From the NCBI GenBank assembly GCA_001632425.1, contig KV425556.1, positions 6,271 through 70,270 on the forward strand: a DNA stretch of 64,000 bases, written 5' to 3'. Shown here piece by piece: positions 50,369 through 61,918 of the stretch. Numbering within the stretch: position 1 is the first letter of the stretch; every line of letters starts with the position of its first letter. Under the pieces are notes generated by a model, which saw only the letters and a list, made by a program, of their open reading frames with translations, was not told the DNA's origin and did no database searches. Origin of the DNA: Neolentinus lepideus HHB14362 ss-1 (Eukaryota > Basidiomycota > Agaricomycetes > Gloeophyllales > Gloeophyllaceae). Made by a program: the position numbers and the translations under genes.

Positions 50369-51294
50369 CTGTAAGGGCTGATTGTAGTAGCGTCAATACA
50401 GAGACGTATCGAATCGTTTCTATTCGATTCTTAGTATAAGTATAGAATAGTCGATAGCATAACAAATCATGGGAGTCGAAGGATGCACTTGTACAGCTGT
50501 GCTTCGACGACATCTCCGGCCTGTGACTGGTCTTATCAGCGTAGGTTTCATATGGTTCCCACGCTCAGTACGTACTGGACAAAACGACTCCCTAATGCTC
50601 GGATGTTGCTCGTGCCAGCCTGAAATTTGGTCGAAAACACTGTTTATACATTTATCTGCTCAGTAAAAATATAAAACAGTGGATTTGTTGAAGAAATCAT
50701 CCAAAGTTCGATACGACGCGGGCGCACTTGCCCCGAGCAGCCGGTTGCCCGAAGGGCAATCGCGTACTGTACAATGAGTAAATACAAGTTTTATATATGA
50801 TTTTCCTATCATTCCGAATATGGGCGCCTCCGGCGGTCCCCCCCTCGACCACATGCTCGCTCGCGAGCTCGACCCGAAACCCGAATTCCAACATTTGTGA
50901 GGTAGAATTCCCTGTGAACCCCGTTGCTCGCCTACTCGGGTTCACTGAGGAGACGTCGCTAGCAAGTCTAAGGTAGAATCACGATACAGTAAGAGGGGGG
51001 CTTAGTTGCAGGCCGTGAGATACTCGGGCATCTCCGAATTGGGCAGTGCCTTCGAGTGAAGCCAAAACAAAACAGACACCGGTATATTTATGCATTTTTA
51101 TATGTTACATAGTATGGAATGTTTTTGAATATTTCAAAGTGAAATCTCAGCCAACCAGCCAGCGTGACACGTATTGTGGTGGCGCAATGCGGCAGGCATA
51201 ATAATCTGATTATTCCCGGGTATTCATCGATGTATCATCTCGCACAACGAAAATATCCAATAGTCATCATACGGTGGTATCCAGTAGCGTAGGC
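50369..51294. other. Intergenic region upstream of TBC gene
   Basis: Should hold the first TBC exon and promoter (a candidate ATG on the minus strand lies near 50,515). No other gene is recognised. Confidence 0.4.
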
Positions 51295-51495
51295 CATCAG
51301 GAAAACGGCCGATCGTCTTAGGCGGTCTTACGGCGATTTTAAGAGCTTTAAGAGCCGGACTTGGCTTAACAGGTCTTATTCTCGTCTTAAAGTGGGCGCT
51401 AAGTGCCTAAAAGACACGTAAAAGATGACACTAAGAACCATTAAGACCGGTTAAGCCAAGTCCCAGCCGTAAGACTGATTGCCGTTTTCCTGATG
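51295..51495. mobile_element. 201-bp MITE with nested inverted repeats
   Basis: Left end CATCAGGAAAACGGC and right end GCCGTTTTCCTGATG are perfect 15-bp inverted repeats. Further in, GACTTGGCTTAACAGGTCTTA (about 51,358) faces TAAGACCGGTTAAGCCAAGTC (about 51,444), so most of the element is self-complementary. No coding capacity. No clear target duplication. Confidence 0.75.
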
Positions 51496-51564
51496 CTACT
51501 AGACTGTGGGTAATTCGAACATCTAGTCATACATTCCATTTATTTCCTTTGGAAAAGTAAAGAT

Positions 51565-52150
51565 TTATTGCTTGCCCCAAACAGCCTCCTTTCCTGCTTG
51601 TTTTGCGGCCTCATCACCAGCTACGGTACCGTAGGCCATCTTGGCTGTACCACTGGTTACAGAGGCAGCGCCCGAGAGCATGCTGGTCGCCGTGGAACCA
51701 ACCCCAGAAGTCGTTGACTTTGCGGTAGTGGCGTTCGCCCAACCATCGTCTGAGAAACATGGCAGTGTCAGCCATTGTGTTCGAAATGACGAAGCTTGCA
51801 CTGACCATCATTTGAGTGCTCGCTCAAAGGGTCGATATTCGTCGTCTCGATGATACCTGGCCGGGACTCGATGACCCCAGCGGTCGAGGAAAAATTACGT
51901 TTAGCCTGACGATGACCATCGAAGTTTGACGGTGCACCTGCACCAGTCTCCTCGGTAGTTGGGTCAGTGACCTAGAATTTGGTAATTAGGATTTCTGGGC
52001 CTCGTCAAATATTAATGGCTCTGGACGACTTACGAAGTTGGCCGCAAGGGGGTCGGCATGGGTGCTGGAGGTGGTAGGGTTGGCGACACCAGGGTGAATA
52101 TCCACACCCCTGCTACCGCCGATAGTGATATCCTTGTCGTTCAAAGACAT
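51565..52150 (-). CDS. Small hydrophilic protein of unknown function
   Basis: Exons 52,150-52,034, 51,971-51,806 and 51,749-51,565 give 155 residues. I do not recognise the family. The protein is polar and low-complexity: MSLNDKDITIGGSRGVDIHP, then ESRPGIIETTNIDPLSEHSN, and a Gly/Ser/Ala/Thr-rich C-terminus with GVGSTATSMLSGAASVTSG and GDEAAKQAGKEAVWG. Amphipathic Ala/Lys-rich helices of this kind are seen in stress-related (LEA/CsbD-like) proteins, but this is only a resemblance of composition. No signal peptide or membrane segment. The clean introns and in-frame total support a real gene. The promoter region (52,151-52,497) is shared with the 3' end of the P450 gene. Confidence 0.65.
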
Positions 52151-52497
52151 GAGTGTGGGTTGAGGATAAGAGTTATACTAAGGTCGAGTTTGAGAGGGTG
52201 ATAATTCGATAATAGAGGACATGGTCCAGCAGGGATCCATTATATACGAAAACATCAGAAATGACGTTGCAAGACGTCAAGAGGATATACCATGGAGCGC
52301 TGTGGGGAGAGAAAACTTGAAAATGTAAGTGGATAACCGTGGGATCGTGGCGGTGCACTCTGGCATATTGAGAATAGACTTCCTCAAGTAAGGTCAATAT
52401 TCAGATGCAATAAACGAGTGAAAACAAATAGGGAACATAAGGAACTTGGAAAATGAGGGACGGATGCAACTAAGAACCACGGTCAAACGAGACAATC
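52151..52497. other. Spacer between unknown gene and P450
   Basis: 347 bp between tandem minus-strand genes; no further feature is recognised. Confidence 0.5.
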
Positions 52498-54724
52498 TCA
52501 AGCAAACGACTCGATAGCTTCTATCATCAAGTCCAACACTCGCTCATGCCGAGGTCTAACGTTGCACTTGAAAGGTAGAGGGCGACTAGAAGGATACAAT
52601 GCTTTAGCACTCAGCCACTCAGCAACGATGTGTCGCTTACACTATAACACCGTCCGTCGTGTCTGGTACCGGATTAATGGGCTTGCCAGTCTCATCCAAA
52701 GCTTTGGTGACATCCAGACCAGCAACCGTCTTCACGATATTGATCCAGACAGAAGCATCCGCAAGGTGTGTGCCGGGACACACTCGCCTGCCAAACCCGA
52801 AGACAAAATCCTGCATATGCCGCGAGTCCATAAGCAGTAGAAATCGACAATTTAGACGATAGACTCACCGTTGGATCACGTTCCGGACTAGCTCCCACAA
52901 ACCTATCAGGATTGAAAACGAATGGATCCTGATAAACATCAGGATCATGGAGGAATTTCCTGAAGAGCGTGGGTCAAGCATCCATCCTCGGAACAATAGA
53001 CATACAACTTACCATACGTTGGCAAATATCAATGTTCCTTCGGGTATGCAGTAGCCCTTGTAAACCTCATCGGACATAGCACGATGGGGAACAGCTACAT
53101 ATAACTGAGCAGAGCATGGAAGAATTGAGACTGACGCTCACCCAAAGGCACGATAGGTAACCAGCGATAGAGCTCTTTGCAAACAGCTTCGATGTATGGC
53201 AGCGATTCCCGATCGTCGTAGCTCGGCAGTCGCCCGCGACCCACCACGGAGTCGATTTCTGCATGAGCCTTCTTCTGAACTTCCGGATACAGGCACACCG
53301 CAAGGAAATAACTTTGCACGACGGATACAGTCTATCCGATAGATTTGAGATAAGACAATGTTGATCTCGTCAGTTCACGCCACTTACAGTATCAGCTCCA
53401 GCTGAAACAAGGAGGGTGAGTGACGGGATAGACCAAAATTAGGAGCGACGTACCTCCATAGAACGAGAGAGCAGACCACTTGATATCCTGCATTCGTTCC
53501 TCTGAGATGTTCACTTCCTTAAGTAGGTCAGCGGCGTAAGACGGGGCAGCCGTTCCTTTAGCCTAGGGAGCGCTCAGTGATCAATGCAGCCGGACAGTAC
53601 AGCACTATTTACCATCTGTTCCTTCACATAGTTCAAAGGTACCGTGGCCATGTTATCAGACGACTTCTGATATTTAGCGGCAAGTCGTTTGAAGTTGGCG
53701 CCCGGCATCCACGCAGGGATATGCTTGATGAATGGGAGGAGGTCAACAAGGTACTTCCCTGTTGTTGTGCAGTCGCTAAATTCTTCCATGGTCTGTGTCC
53801 GCCTAGCGTGAGCATGACTTGCACTGAAGATGTAACAGACGGAACAAACCTTGTCGGCGATGTGCACAAGAGGATCCTCGCCCTCTTCTTGGATCTTATA
53901 ACCGTAGGTAATATGAAGAATCATGGCACCGGCGGTTCTACGATCATCTTCAGTGAGCAACCGAACTATTTAAAGGCTCTGTCGCACTTACTTCCTAGTA
54001 GCCTGATCGTTCCATGAATACGTCGGTAGCAGACATTACAACACAATTAGACTCACATCGTCCACCCGATCGGGATTGGCCAGTACCCGCTTTAAAAACA
54101 TCGTAGCCTGGTATTCCTCAGCAGGGTGAAATTTCTTCATACTGCCACGAGTTCCAATAACACGACCTATCAACTATATGCATTGCGTTGGGTGACATGG
54201 CTGATCTCTCAAGAAGGCCAACCGACCTTGCGATATTCTCTAAATCTGGGACCGTAACGAGAAGAACTGAGTGCTCGATCCCATCCACAGAGCGTCGCCA
54301 TGGGCAGTTCAGGCCGGTCGGCCAGTGTTGAACCGTTCTTGTCCAAAAGTTCAACAGCCACGGCGAGATCATTGATAATGACCCATGTCTGACCGAGCAC
54401 ATTGACGCTCATTATACCGCCTGGAGAATCGCTCAGCAGATTGATATTCTTTCAAAATTTATGAGACATACCCCATTGCTCGCCCCATTGCGCAAAAGTC
54501 ACCCAAGCACGGCTCTTGGGGATATCAAAGGTGTTTCCTAGGGCGTTTCAGGGAGAAAAGCAACAAGGACTTAGGCGAATGAACGGACCTATCAGAGGGT
54601 AACCTTTCGGCCCCGGAGGAAGGGGAAGTCGGCTACGACTTCCATCTTGCAAGATCTGCCTAAGACAAAATAAACCGAGGAGAAGGAGGACTACGTCTAG
54701 AGGCGAGAGGCTGTACTGCAACAT
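52498..54724 (-). CDS. Cytochrome P450 monooxygenase
   Basis: It starts MLQYSLSPLDVVLLLLGLFC at 54,724: an N-terminal membrane anchor, then the Pro-rich hinge LPLPPGPKGYPLIGN. The I-helix oxygen motif (GAGADT, about 53,470-53,395), the K-helix ExxR (KELYRW), the FNPDRF motif and the haem loop FVFGFGRRVCPGTHLAD (about 52,800-52,770) are all intact. The last exon (after an intron at about 52,635-52,590) ends PFKCNVRPRHERVLDLMIEA to the stop at 52,498. It is an ER-bound class II P450 requiring CPR; the pattern is that of the large O-methylsterigmatocystin-oxidoreductase-like group of Agaricomycetes, so the substrate cannot be inferred. About ten introns. No adjacent pathway genes. Confidence 0.93.
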
Positions 54725-55872
54725 GGTGGTGTCGATGTAAGAGGAGACACGTCGATGTCAGTGACCCCCGTTTCCACTGATATGTAACTGGGCTTATCGC
54801 ACTCTTTAACCAATGGGTATCATTTCGAGCGGTCCAGTACACGGAGGGCAATTTTATGGACCTACGGCACGTCATTGCAGGCCATTAGATCAGGGTCATG
54901 GAATGCATCAGAATCAACTTGGTCAGTTGAGCGATGGTCGCCGGACGACCTGACGAATCGAATTAATCGCCAATCAGTGCACACTTCTTTTCCAGTGAAG
55001 AACAGGTAACGTACATTATTTCTTCTATCCCAGATTCGCTGCTAGCCGAGGTACGAGTGGGTCGAATTCTAAGCCAATGGAAACCTGACTTGAGCATTAT
55101 TTTCAAACTTCCCTCCCGAGGTGTGCCTGTCCTCCCTTGATTCCGCCGTATGTCTATGTATCATGAGGCTCATCCATTCAGTAAATTCATAGGTTTTAGT
55201 CTACATCAGACATGGAATCGAGTTACTTCCGACCTAGTAGTCATCCTCGTTCCAGCCTCGAAGTAAGAATTCCGCGGAGATTCAGATTCGAACCAGCAGG
55301 AGATATATCCCGGCCGATTCTCACGGTGCTTTCGCCGAGCCATCCGTCCACCTGTGTGGACGGGGATCAAGAAAATATGTCGACCGTTATTTGCGCTGAG
55401 AACGGGTCCTCAAAACCAGGTAGAATATCTTCCAAGGCCATCGTCATCAGGGCCAGAATTCAACTTCAACTCTCGAGCGTGTAACAGGTTCGTAGGTTCG
55501 CTGCTTTCATTTGAATGGTGAATTCGTCTCAACATTTTTGGGAAACATGAGAGCGCTCATTCCCCATTCATAATATATTCTAGATGTTCCCCGAGTGCGC
55601 AGTTCGAAACTAGGGCGGTCATTTCGGACCGTTGCAATTTTCTCCACCGCACGTATGCGCGTACTACAAGCATCGGTTACGCGATGAACTCCCATACATT
55701 TCTTGTCACCCGACCTGCAAGATCCACTCGGGAACGCATCACGATTCCATGGTAATACTGTATTGGTTACATAGAGGGTTGTCGTAAACGTCGAGTACAT
55801 ATATCCGTGACATCTGCCTGCCTTGGTGTTGCATCCTGGGTCGTCGACTGCAGTTGGTCAACCTCGTCGGAG
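54725..55872. other. Intergenic region, P450 / DUF6534
   Basis: About 1.15 kb between divergent genes. An open frame at 55,212-55,484 (90 codons, MESSYFRPSSHPRSSLE start) has no recognised motif and a Ser/Arg-rich composition. It could be a small gene but nothing besides its length supports it. Confidence 0.4.
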
Positions 55873-57837
55873 ATGGCTGCGACTCTTGACAACACGTGCG
55901 TTCTAGGTCCATCGATTCTGCTGTGCTGAGCCTGACCATCGCTTCAGTCTAGGTGTGCTGTACTCGTCCACCCTGATCTCCGCAACGTAAGTCGACTACC
56001 GTCCTGTCTCGGATTACTTGAACGCCATGCTAATTGGTGACGATCTTAGCTTGTATGGCGGTGGGTCAAAACTCGTCGCAGATGCTTGATTCATGAATTT
56101 TGATGTACGGTGTTCCAGTCGGATGCACCCAAGCATGGTTCTACTTTCAGAAGTATAGGCGAAAGGATCCCTGGTGGGTCCAGACTCTGGTATTCTGAAA
56201 TTATTCTACCGATGCATATGGTTTGACACTCTTGAAAGGTCGGAGTACTGTGGGTGCTTGATACCTGTCAACAGGCGATCTTGAGCGGTATGTTTAAGTT
56301 AACTGTGAGAGTATTGCTTGCATGCTGATGCACATCCTTCGTAGCTTGTGGTAAGCTATAGCGCTTGTGAACTGATAAGAAAGTGTGGACTAATCTGACT
56401 GACGTTTGGTAAGTGTACAAGTACCTGGTAACGTTCCATGACACAGCAGCGATCAGAGCTGTCCTAATAAAGTGAGCATACCTCGTCTCCGTGATCTACC
56501 TCTCATATCTTGATCGCAGTACCCTGATTGTTGAGATATTCTTCTCGAACTTCATTGCTGTCCTTGTCCAGCAGTATGTCTTAATCGATGCGTTTCGGTG
56601 CTCTAGCACTCATTGAATTCCCCAGATTCTACTGCTGGAGAGTTTATAAGCGTAAGCCACGTCTCAGTACTCTTCTACTGTTGTCCTCACAATGCTGTAG
56701 TCAGCAAGAGTTGGGCTATAGCCGGGTTCCTGGTATGTCTATATCAGAAGTCTATCAAACATACCTCGACCCGAATTCATGCAGGCGGCTGTGTCATGGA
56801 CCAGTTTCGTGGCTTTGATCGGTAGGTCTTTATCGTACGAGTCACTGTCTTAGCGCTGACTTCTGCCAGTTTACTGCGCACGCTCGTGAGTCGCAACCTA
56901 AAAATATCACTCTTCACAGTCTTACCCACGTTCTAGCCTTCAATTTTCTACTTTTGTCGAGCTGGAAAAGATATCGGTGCGTACGAATTCGTTATGCTAT
57001 AGAGACCTAAAGGTCTGACATCCCACTGTGCAAGACGTTGTCCAAGACGTGCAACATTCTAGCTGCTGTGACTGACTTCCTCATCTCTATCGGCATGATT
57101 CTTGTTCTCAACATGTCGGTATGTACGGACAATCTCTTTGAGACTGTAACCCTCATGTTCGTCCAGAAAACCGGTTTCAGAAGATCGACGGATATGATTA
57201 ATCGTCTGGTAAGCCCTGTGACGCTGCAATGACAGCACCGCTGGCTCTGACCAGTACCTATTTCCCAGATGATATTTTCATTCAGCACCGGATTACCTAC
57301 ATCATTTTGTGCCATAATGGCTTGTGTTTTCGTGGGTAAAATTATGCTGTTCTGCATGCCTAAACTCATGTCTTGCGTGCAACAGATAAGCGTTCTACCT
57401 AATACCGTGAGTGCCGCACCATTCAGAATCATATGGCGGCTGATACTTACATATAACCCTCAGTTCTGGTATATGTTCTTCTTCCTGCAAAGTGCGTGTT
57501 CCATACTCCATTTTCGGTCGCTCCTTACGGTGAATTCACAATAGTGGGCCGTCTCTACACAAACAGCTTCATGGTCACTCTCAACTCACGGCAGTACATC
57601 CGTTCGATGTCTAATTCAGAGGACGCTCAGGAGAGTTACTCGCTCCCTGATCGCTCACCAGCCATCAATTCAATTCCTAGCGTGTGTCTCTTCCACCTGT
57701 ACGTGCTAGGTAGTCATGACTTACTGTCTACGCAGCATCTTGCCATAAGGATCGACAGAATGATGGAGAACGACCAGGATGCACAATCACAATACCACGG
57801 TCACGGTAAAGGAGTCGAAACTGATGCTCAAGTCTAG
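55873..57837 (+). CDS. DUF6534 multi-pass membrane protein, 20 exons
   Basis: Hand splicing gave 20 exons: 55,873-55,895; 55,948-55,986; 56,050-56,060; 56,119-56,189; 56,239-56,287; 56,345-56,350; 56,414-56,471; 56,520-56,573; 56,626-56,651; 56,701-56,732; 56,785-56,821; 56,870-56,885; 56,937-56,976; 57,035-57,118; 57,167-57,208; 57,269-57,331; 57,386-57,406; 57,464-57,491; 57,545-57,681; 57,736-57,837. They sum to 312 residues. The start MAATLDNTLGVLYSSTLISA followed by LYGVGCTQAWFYFQKY is diagnostic, as are YLVTFHDTAAI, QQFYCWRVYKLS, KTGFRRSTDMINRL and GRLYTNSFMVTLNSR. Six or seven hydrophobic segments are expected. The family is abundant in Agaricomycetes; function is unknown (receptor-like topology is speculation). 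Confidence 0.85.
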
Positions 57838-58185
57838 CAGCGCTTTTGAGAACGCCGGTTCCGAAAGATGGCGTGACCCTTGCTGCTGCCACTATCTCGT
57901 GCTATTGCGCACCAGGGCGGCGGTACCCCGCAGCTCGCACACATATGTCGAAATTCACTCGGTGGTAGATATCATGTCCTTTCACCAATCTACTGGATTG
58001 GTGAACCTTGTATGTAGTGAATTCCCCGATTTAGCACGGTACATTTCTGATTTGGTTAAGCGCTCGCGCTCACAAGGCAAATAGTCGACTGGAGTCAGAA
58101 GGCGCCCATTAGGCGCTGACGTTGGCGCCACGAAGTGCGCGCTAGTGCTGTGCTCCAAAATCCTCGTTCCCGAGCTCACTACAAC
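57838..58185. other. Spacer DUF6534 / CCCH gene
   Basis: 348 bp with the promoter of the following gene. The short repeat GGCGCCCATTAGGCGCTGACGTTGGCGCC area near 58,100 has three GGCGC motifs; nothing coding is seen. Confidence 0.4.
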
Positions 58186-59984
58186 ATGTCAGCGACCAAA
58201 AAACCTCTTGACGAAGAGTACGCCCGTCGAACAATTTGCAGGGACCACGCGAACGGGCAATGCTCTCGAAAGTATGGATGCAAATTCAATCACGACCTTG
58301 TGGAGACGAGCCGACTGGAAGGCTTGTTGGGCGACCCCGAAGTGTTACGAAAGCCTCAGGAATATCTGACATTAGAGTATGTCGGTAGTTTTGAGGCTTT
58401 CGGACACCACGAGTGTTGGGGTGAGGGTTGGCGAATTACACTAAAGGCTCGAGAGCGCCATGGGTATGTTCAAACGATGAGCCCAGCTCTCGTCGTGAAG
58501 GAGGAGAACATCAATAAGGCGATAACCAAATTAGAGGACGAGCTGCGTTGGCAAGGCTTCTCGACAGGCGGAACGGAGAACAAGGTGAGTCCATCAAGTC
58601 ACAACTTATGGGCATCGAGGCGCTCAACGGTGTTAATGCTCCTGGACAAATTAGAAGTATCACGGATGCAAAAACACAGTCTGCGTAGAATTCCAAGGCA
58701 GCGGCACTTGCATTAAGGGCGAAGCATGCAAGAATAGCCACACCTTGATCGACATGAGACCCATCAAAGCTACAGTAGGGTCGCCAGGATGGTACGCGCC
58801 GGAGGAAACATTCTTCATCCTGCAATTCCTTGTCGAAGAGGGTAGTCCGGGACCATGGAAGATATCTCTGCAAGCCATGCAAGGCTCTCCCGGGGGAAGC
58901 CTCTATAGACTTCCGGTTCCACTAACGAAGGCCGGGGAAGACTTATTCACGATTCTCAGACATGTGCCGACAATGGGAAAGGTATAGTTAACCACGGCCA
59001 ATCTTGTCCACGTCTCTGATACATGGGTACCTTCATTGGCAGATGGCAGAGGCACGACCTCTCAAGCCGGTTGTTCAGGCAGCGACGAGTATTCCCAATC
59101 ATACGCAGCAACCAAGAAGATTCCTTGGAGCACAACAGGGACTGGCAAATTCTACAGGCACAGTTGGGTCGAGTATCGCGGCGCCGCCCATACAGCAAGC
59201 AGCAAACAAGACACATTTACCACATCATCAGAACGCCTCACCGCCAGCGACCAAGACGACGCGATTGCCAGTCCTGGTCCCAGCGCCGCCAGCGCAAAGC
59301 CCGTCGCATACGATTGCAGCAGCACCGGTCAAATCCAGTCCTCACCCAACAGCAGTGGGCCCGACGCGGATTACCGTGACGAATTCCCAACTCGCACCTC
59401 CCCAGAGATCTTCTTACAGTACAATGCACCATGGCCAGCCTGTCCAGCAGGAGCAATGGGGCTATGCGAGACCCGATCACCTAGCCCCCGCGATCCGACC
59501 GGTCACTGCCGCGCCTGCGACTGCAAGATCTTCGCCTACCGTATACCCCACATACGATATCACTACAAACCGAGCAGCCAATCAGCCTTCAAAGTCGCAA
59601 TACCATACGCCTCGCACCGCAACGTATGGCACAACACCCCAGCGGCTAGCTAACCCTTCGGTCAATCAGCCGTCTGATTCAACATGGCAATATCATACAA
59701 CTCCGACCACCAACTTCCCGGTACACGGCGCCTCTCCCGCCAACCAGTCATCTCGTTCAGCACAGTATCACGCAACAAGACCAGCTACCAGTAGCAGTGG
59801 ATACTACCAGTCGAGGTCGACCAATCATACAAACCAAACACCAGCCGCTGCCAATGGAGATCATCCCGGACACTCCGCGCCGGATGGCGAAAATGACTCT
59901 TCAACGTACTCGACTATTGCTACGTTTACAGCGATATTCGGCGGCGCCGTACTCGTGCTGCATGCTTTCAGGACTTGGCTTTGA
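58186..59984 (+). CDS. Two-CCCH-finger protein with C-terminal membrane segment
   Basis: Exons 58,186-58,584, 58,655-58,981 and 59,043-59,984 sum to 555 residues. Finger 1 near residue 18 is CRDHANGQCSRKYGCKFNH (CX7CX5CX3H). Finger 2 after the first intron is CVEFQGSGTCIKGEACKNSH (CX8CX5CX3H). Each is followed by a similar segment, the first with YLTLEYVGSFEAFG and WRITLKARERHG, the second with FFILQFLVEEGSPGPWKISL. About 300 residues of Pro/Ser/Thr/Gln-rich disordered sequence follow. The final 20 residues (TIATFTAIFGGAVLVLHAF then RTWL) form one hydrophobic segment, as in tail-anchored proteins. CCCH fingers usually bind RNA; a membrane-tethered version suggests ER or mitochondrial surface RNA work, which is inference. 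No named homologue recognised. Confidence 0.8.
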
Positions 59985-60134
59985 CTTCATTCTCCTGCAA
60001 ACTGCTGATATCTTGGACCTTGTTGCCGTCCCGGCTTTCGAAACACATAGCCACTGATTGTACCGTTATTATCCTGAGCCCCACGCGTTCATAAATATAG
60101 CATATAGATGTCGATGAACAGACGAACCGCCGCC

Positions 60135-61614
60135 TCAAAACCACATTGACACGGAGAAACTGACACTCTCGCTCCTCATGGCGTGCCACCACCCAGGTGG
60201 GAAAAACAATAGGTCCCCCGGCTCCAGCGTGACCGACATAGCTTGCGGAACAACCTCCTCCCAGAACTTGGGAAACTCAGCCGTGCTTTCGCGTTGAGCA
60301 AAGACGTCGACGCGGGACGTGTTGCTCAGCGAGGGGTCAGTATGGTTAGCTGCGGGGTTGTGCTTCTCCGTCGCAACAGAGGAAGCTGTGGGAGATGGGT
60401 AGGGATACATTGATGGCGTCGCGTCTGGAGATGCGAGCCAGACGGTTTTTCGACCGACGACTTGCGCTGTGGGTAAGTTATTCAACGAAATGGATTATAA
60501 GTGAGGTAGTTATGACGTACCATACATGTTATAGTAAGGGTCCTACGTTACTAAATCATATTCACCCTCCGCAAAACAGGACAGAGACCTACCGTATGCG
60601 CTGGAGAAGTAGTGCCTGCGGGGCCCAGCCATGCGTTCAACACCAGTTGTTCCTCATTACCCGGCGGACGGTAATTCAGATAATGACCGGGTGCAGGCAT
60701 AGCCGCATACACGTAGTCAGGAACGATGATGTCGTCTCGTAGAGAAGGGAACTGTGCCAGCAGATTGTGTTGAGCTAAGTACAGTACGGTTTGTGTAGTC
60801 CCATCCGGAGGAGAACACAGTTTATCTAAGAATTCGTTCCAGCTCATGATTGTCTGAGTCCAGTCACTGGCACGGTAGTCGCTTCCAACTTCAACAGGTA
60901 CCACCCGACCGGGTCCAGCAACATGACAGAGATATGCCGGAGAACGCCATGGTCTATCGGTGGTCGCAGGCCAGTCATTAATATACCCTTTCAGAACAAA
61001 CGGCGCCTTCGAGTACTGGCGTTGGAAGGCGGCCATGGACGGAGGAGAGGATAGTACATGCACTGATTTAGACGACGAACGCACTGGAGTAACCGTAAAG
61101 GATGCGGAGGGAAAGGAGTCTGGCAAGCCATCGAAGGACGCTGGTAGGTGCTCCGACTGTATCTTGGCTATCACAGCATGAATGATGTCCGCTCGGCCCT
61201 CCCCGGCAGCTCCAGCAATGACAATGGCTTTATCAAGCCTGGAAATAGCGGAGAGCGCTCGAGCATTGTCAATCGGACAGTCAGTCTGCATGTCCGCTAG
61301 GGAACGATACAACGACGCTTCAGTATACAGTCGCCTCCAACAGAGTGGATTGGAATATCTGGGAGACGAAAACATTTCTTCATAGGACAGATCAATCAAA
61401 GCATCCAGTTCAGATTTGGCTCCTTCAGAAGTGCGCTCGTGAGCGCTGCGCCTGAGTCTCTCGAAGATGTGGGCTCCGCATGGCGACAAGACTAGAGTGA
61501 AAGATGGGAATCGACACAAGAACCTCAACAGCAGGACGCACTGCTAGTGTCTGGAATGTCGTCGTCGTCGAGGGCAGCGAGCAGATAGGTCGTCAACGTC
61601 GTTGCCCACGACAT
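60135..61614 (-). CDS. JmjC-domain oxygenase (KDM8/JMJD5-like)
   Basis: Exons 61,614-61,530, 61,491-60,593, 60,542-60,521 and 60,466-60,135 sum to 445 residues. After a helical N-terminal domain (ELDALIDLSYEEMFS, AISRLDKAIVIAGAAGEGRA) comes the JmjC barrel: FVLKGYINDWPAT, YLAQHNLLAQFPSLRDDI, WLGPAGTTSPAHTDPYYNMY with the Fe(II)-binding HxD, and EPGDLLFFPPGWWHAM with the distal His. This is the cofactor set of 2-oxoglutarate-dependent JmjC hydroxylases; the layout (N-terminal helical part, PxHxD.. near C-terminus) matches KDM8. Substrate in fungi is unknown. The first intron would be only 38 nt; it is needed to reach an ATG. It shares a divergent promoter with MOT1. Confidence 0.88.
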
Positions 61615-61918
61615 CAAGCAAGATGACGGGAGGAAGCAGGATGGGATAAATTTGCGCGCGTCTGCGCAGATGATGTGACGGAAGAACTGATCACTGACCA
61701 TGACGTGTGTCCATAAAAGGCAGGTGTGAGAAGCCCATCAGCGCTAAATCAGGCAATGAAGCAGTCACGCGTGATGCCGTGTGTTTTTGCGTCACGCGAG
61801 CGAAACTGATAAAAGGTGAGGGCCACAACGCGAGGGCGTGAGAAAACCCCGCACGATCATTTCCTCGCTTTTGGCTCGTCGGGTAGCGCTCGCCACGTGA
61901 CCTATTTCCTTTTACGGT
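61615..61918. promoter_or_regulatory. Bidirectional promoter KDM8-like / MOT1
   Basis: 304 bp between divergent start codons. A perfect palindrome TCACGCGTGA at 61,765-61,774 contains an MluI box (ACGCGT). TGACGTG (about 61,700) and GCGTCACGCGA (about 61,789-61,799) are further CRE/MCB-like sites. Confidence 0.5.

Noticed and set aside
55212..55484. 90-codon plus-strand open frame as a gene
   Set aside because: No motif, no promoter signal and no homology recognised; kept only as a remark in the intergenic entry.
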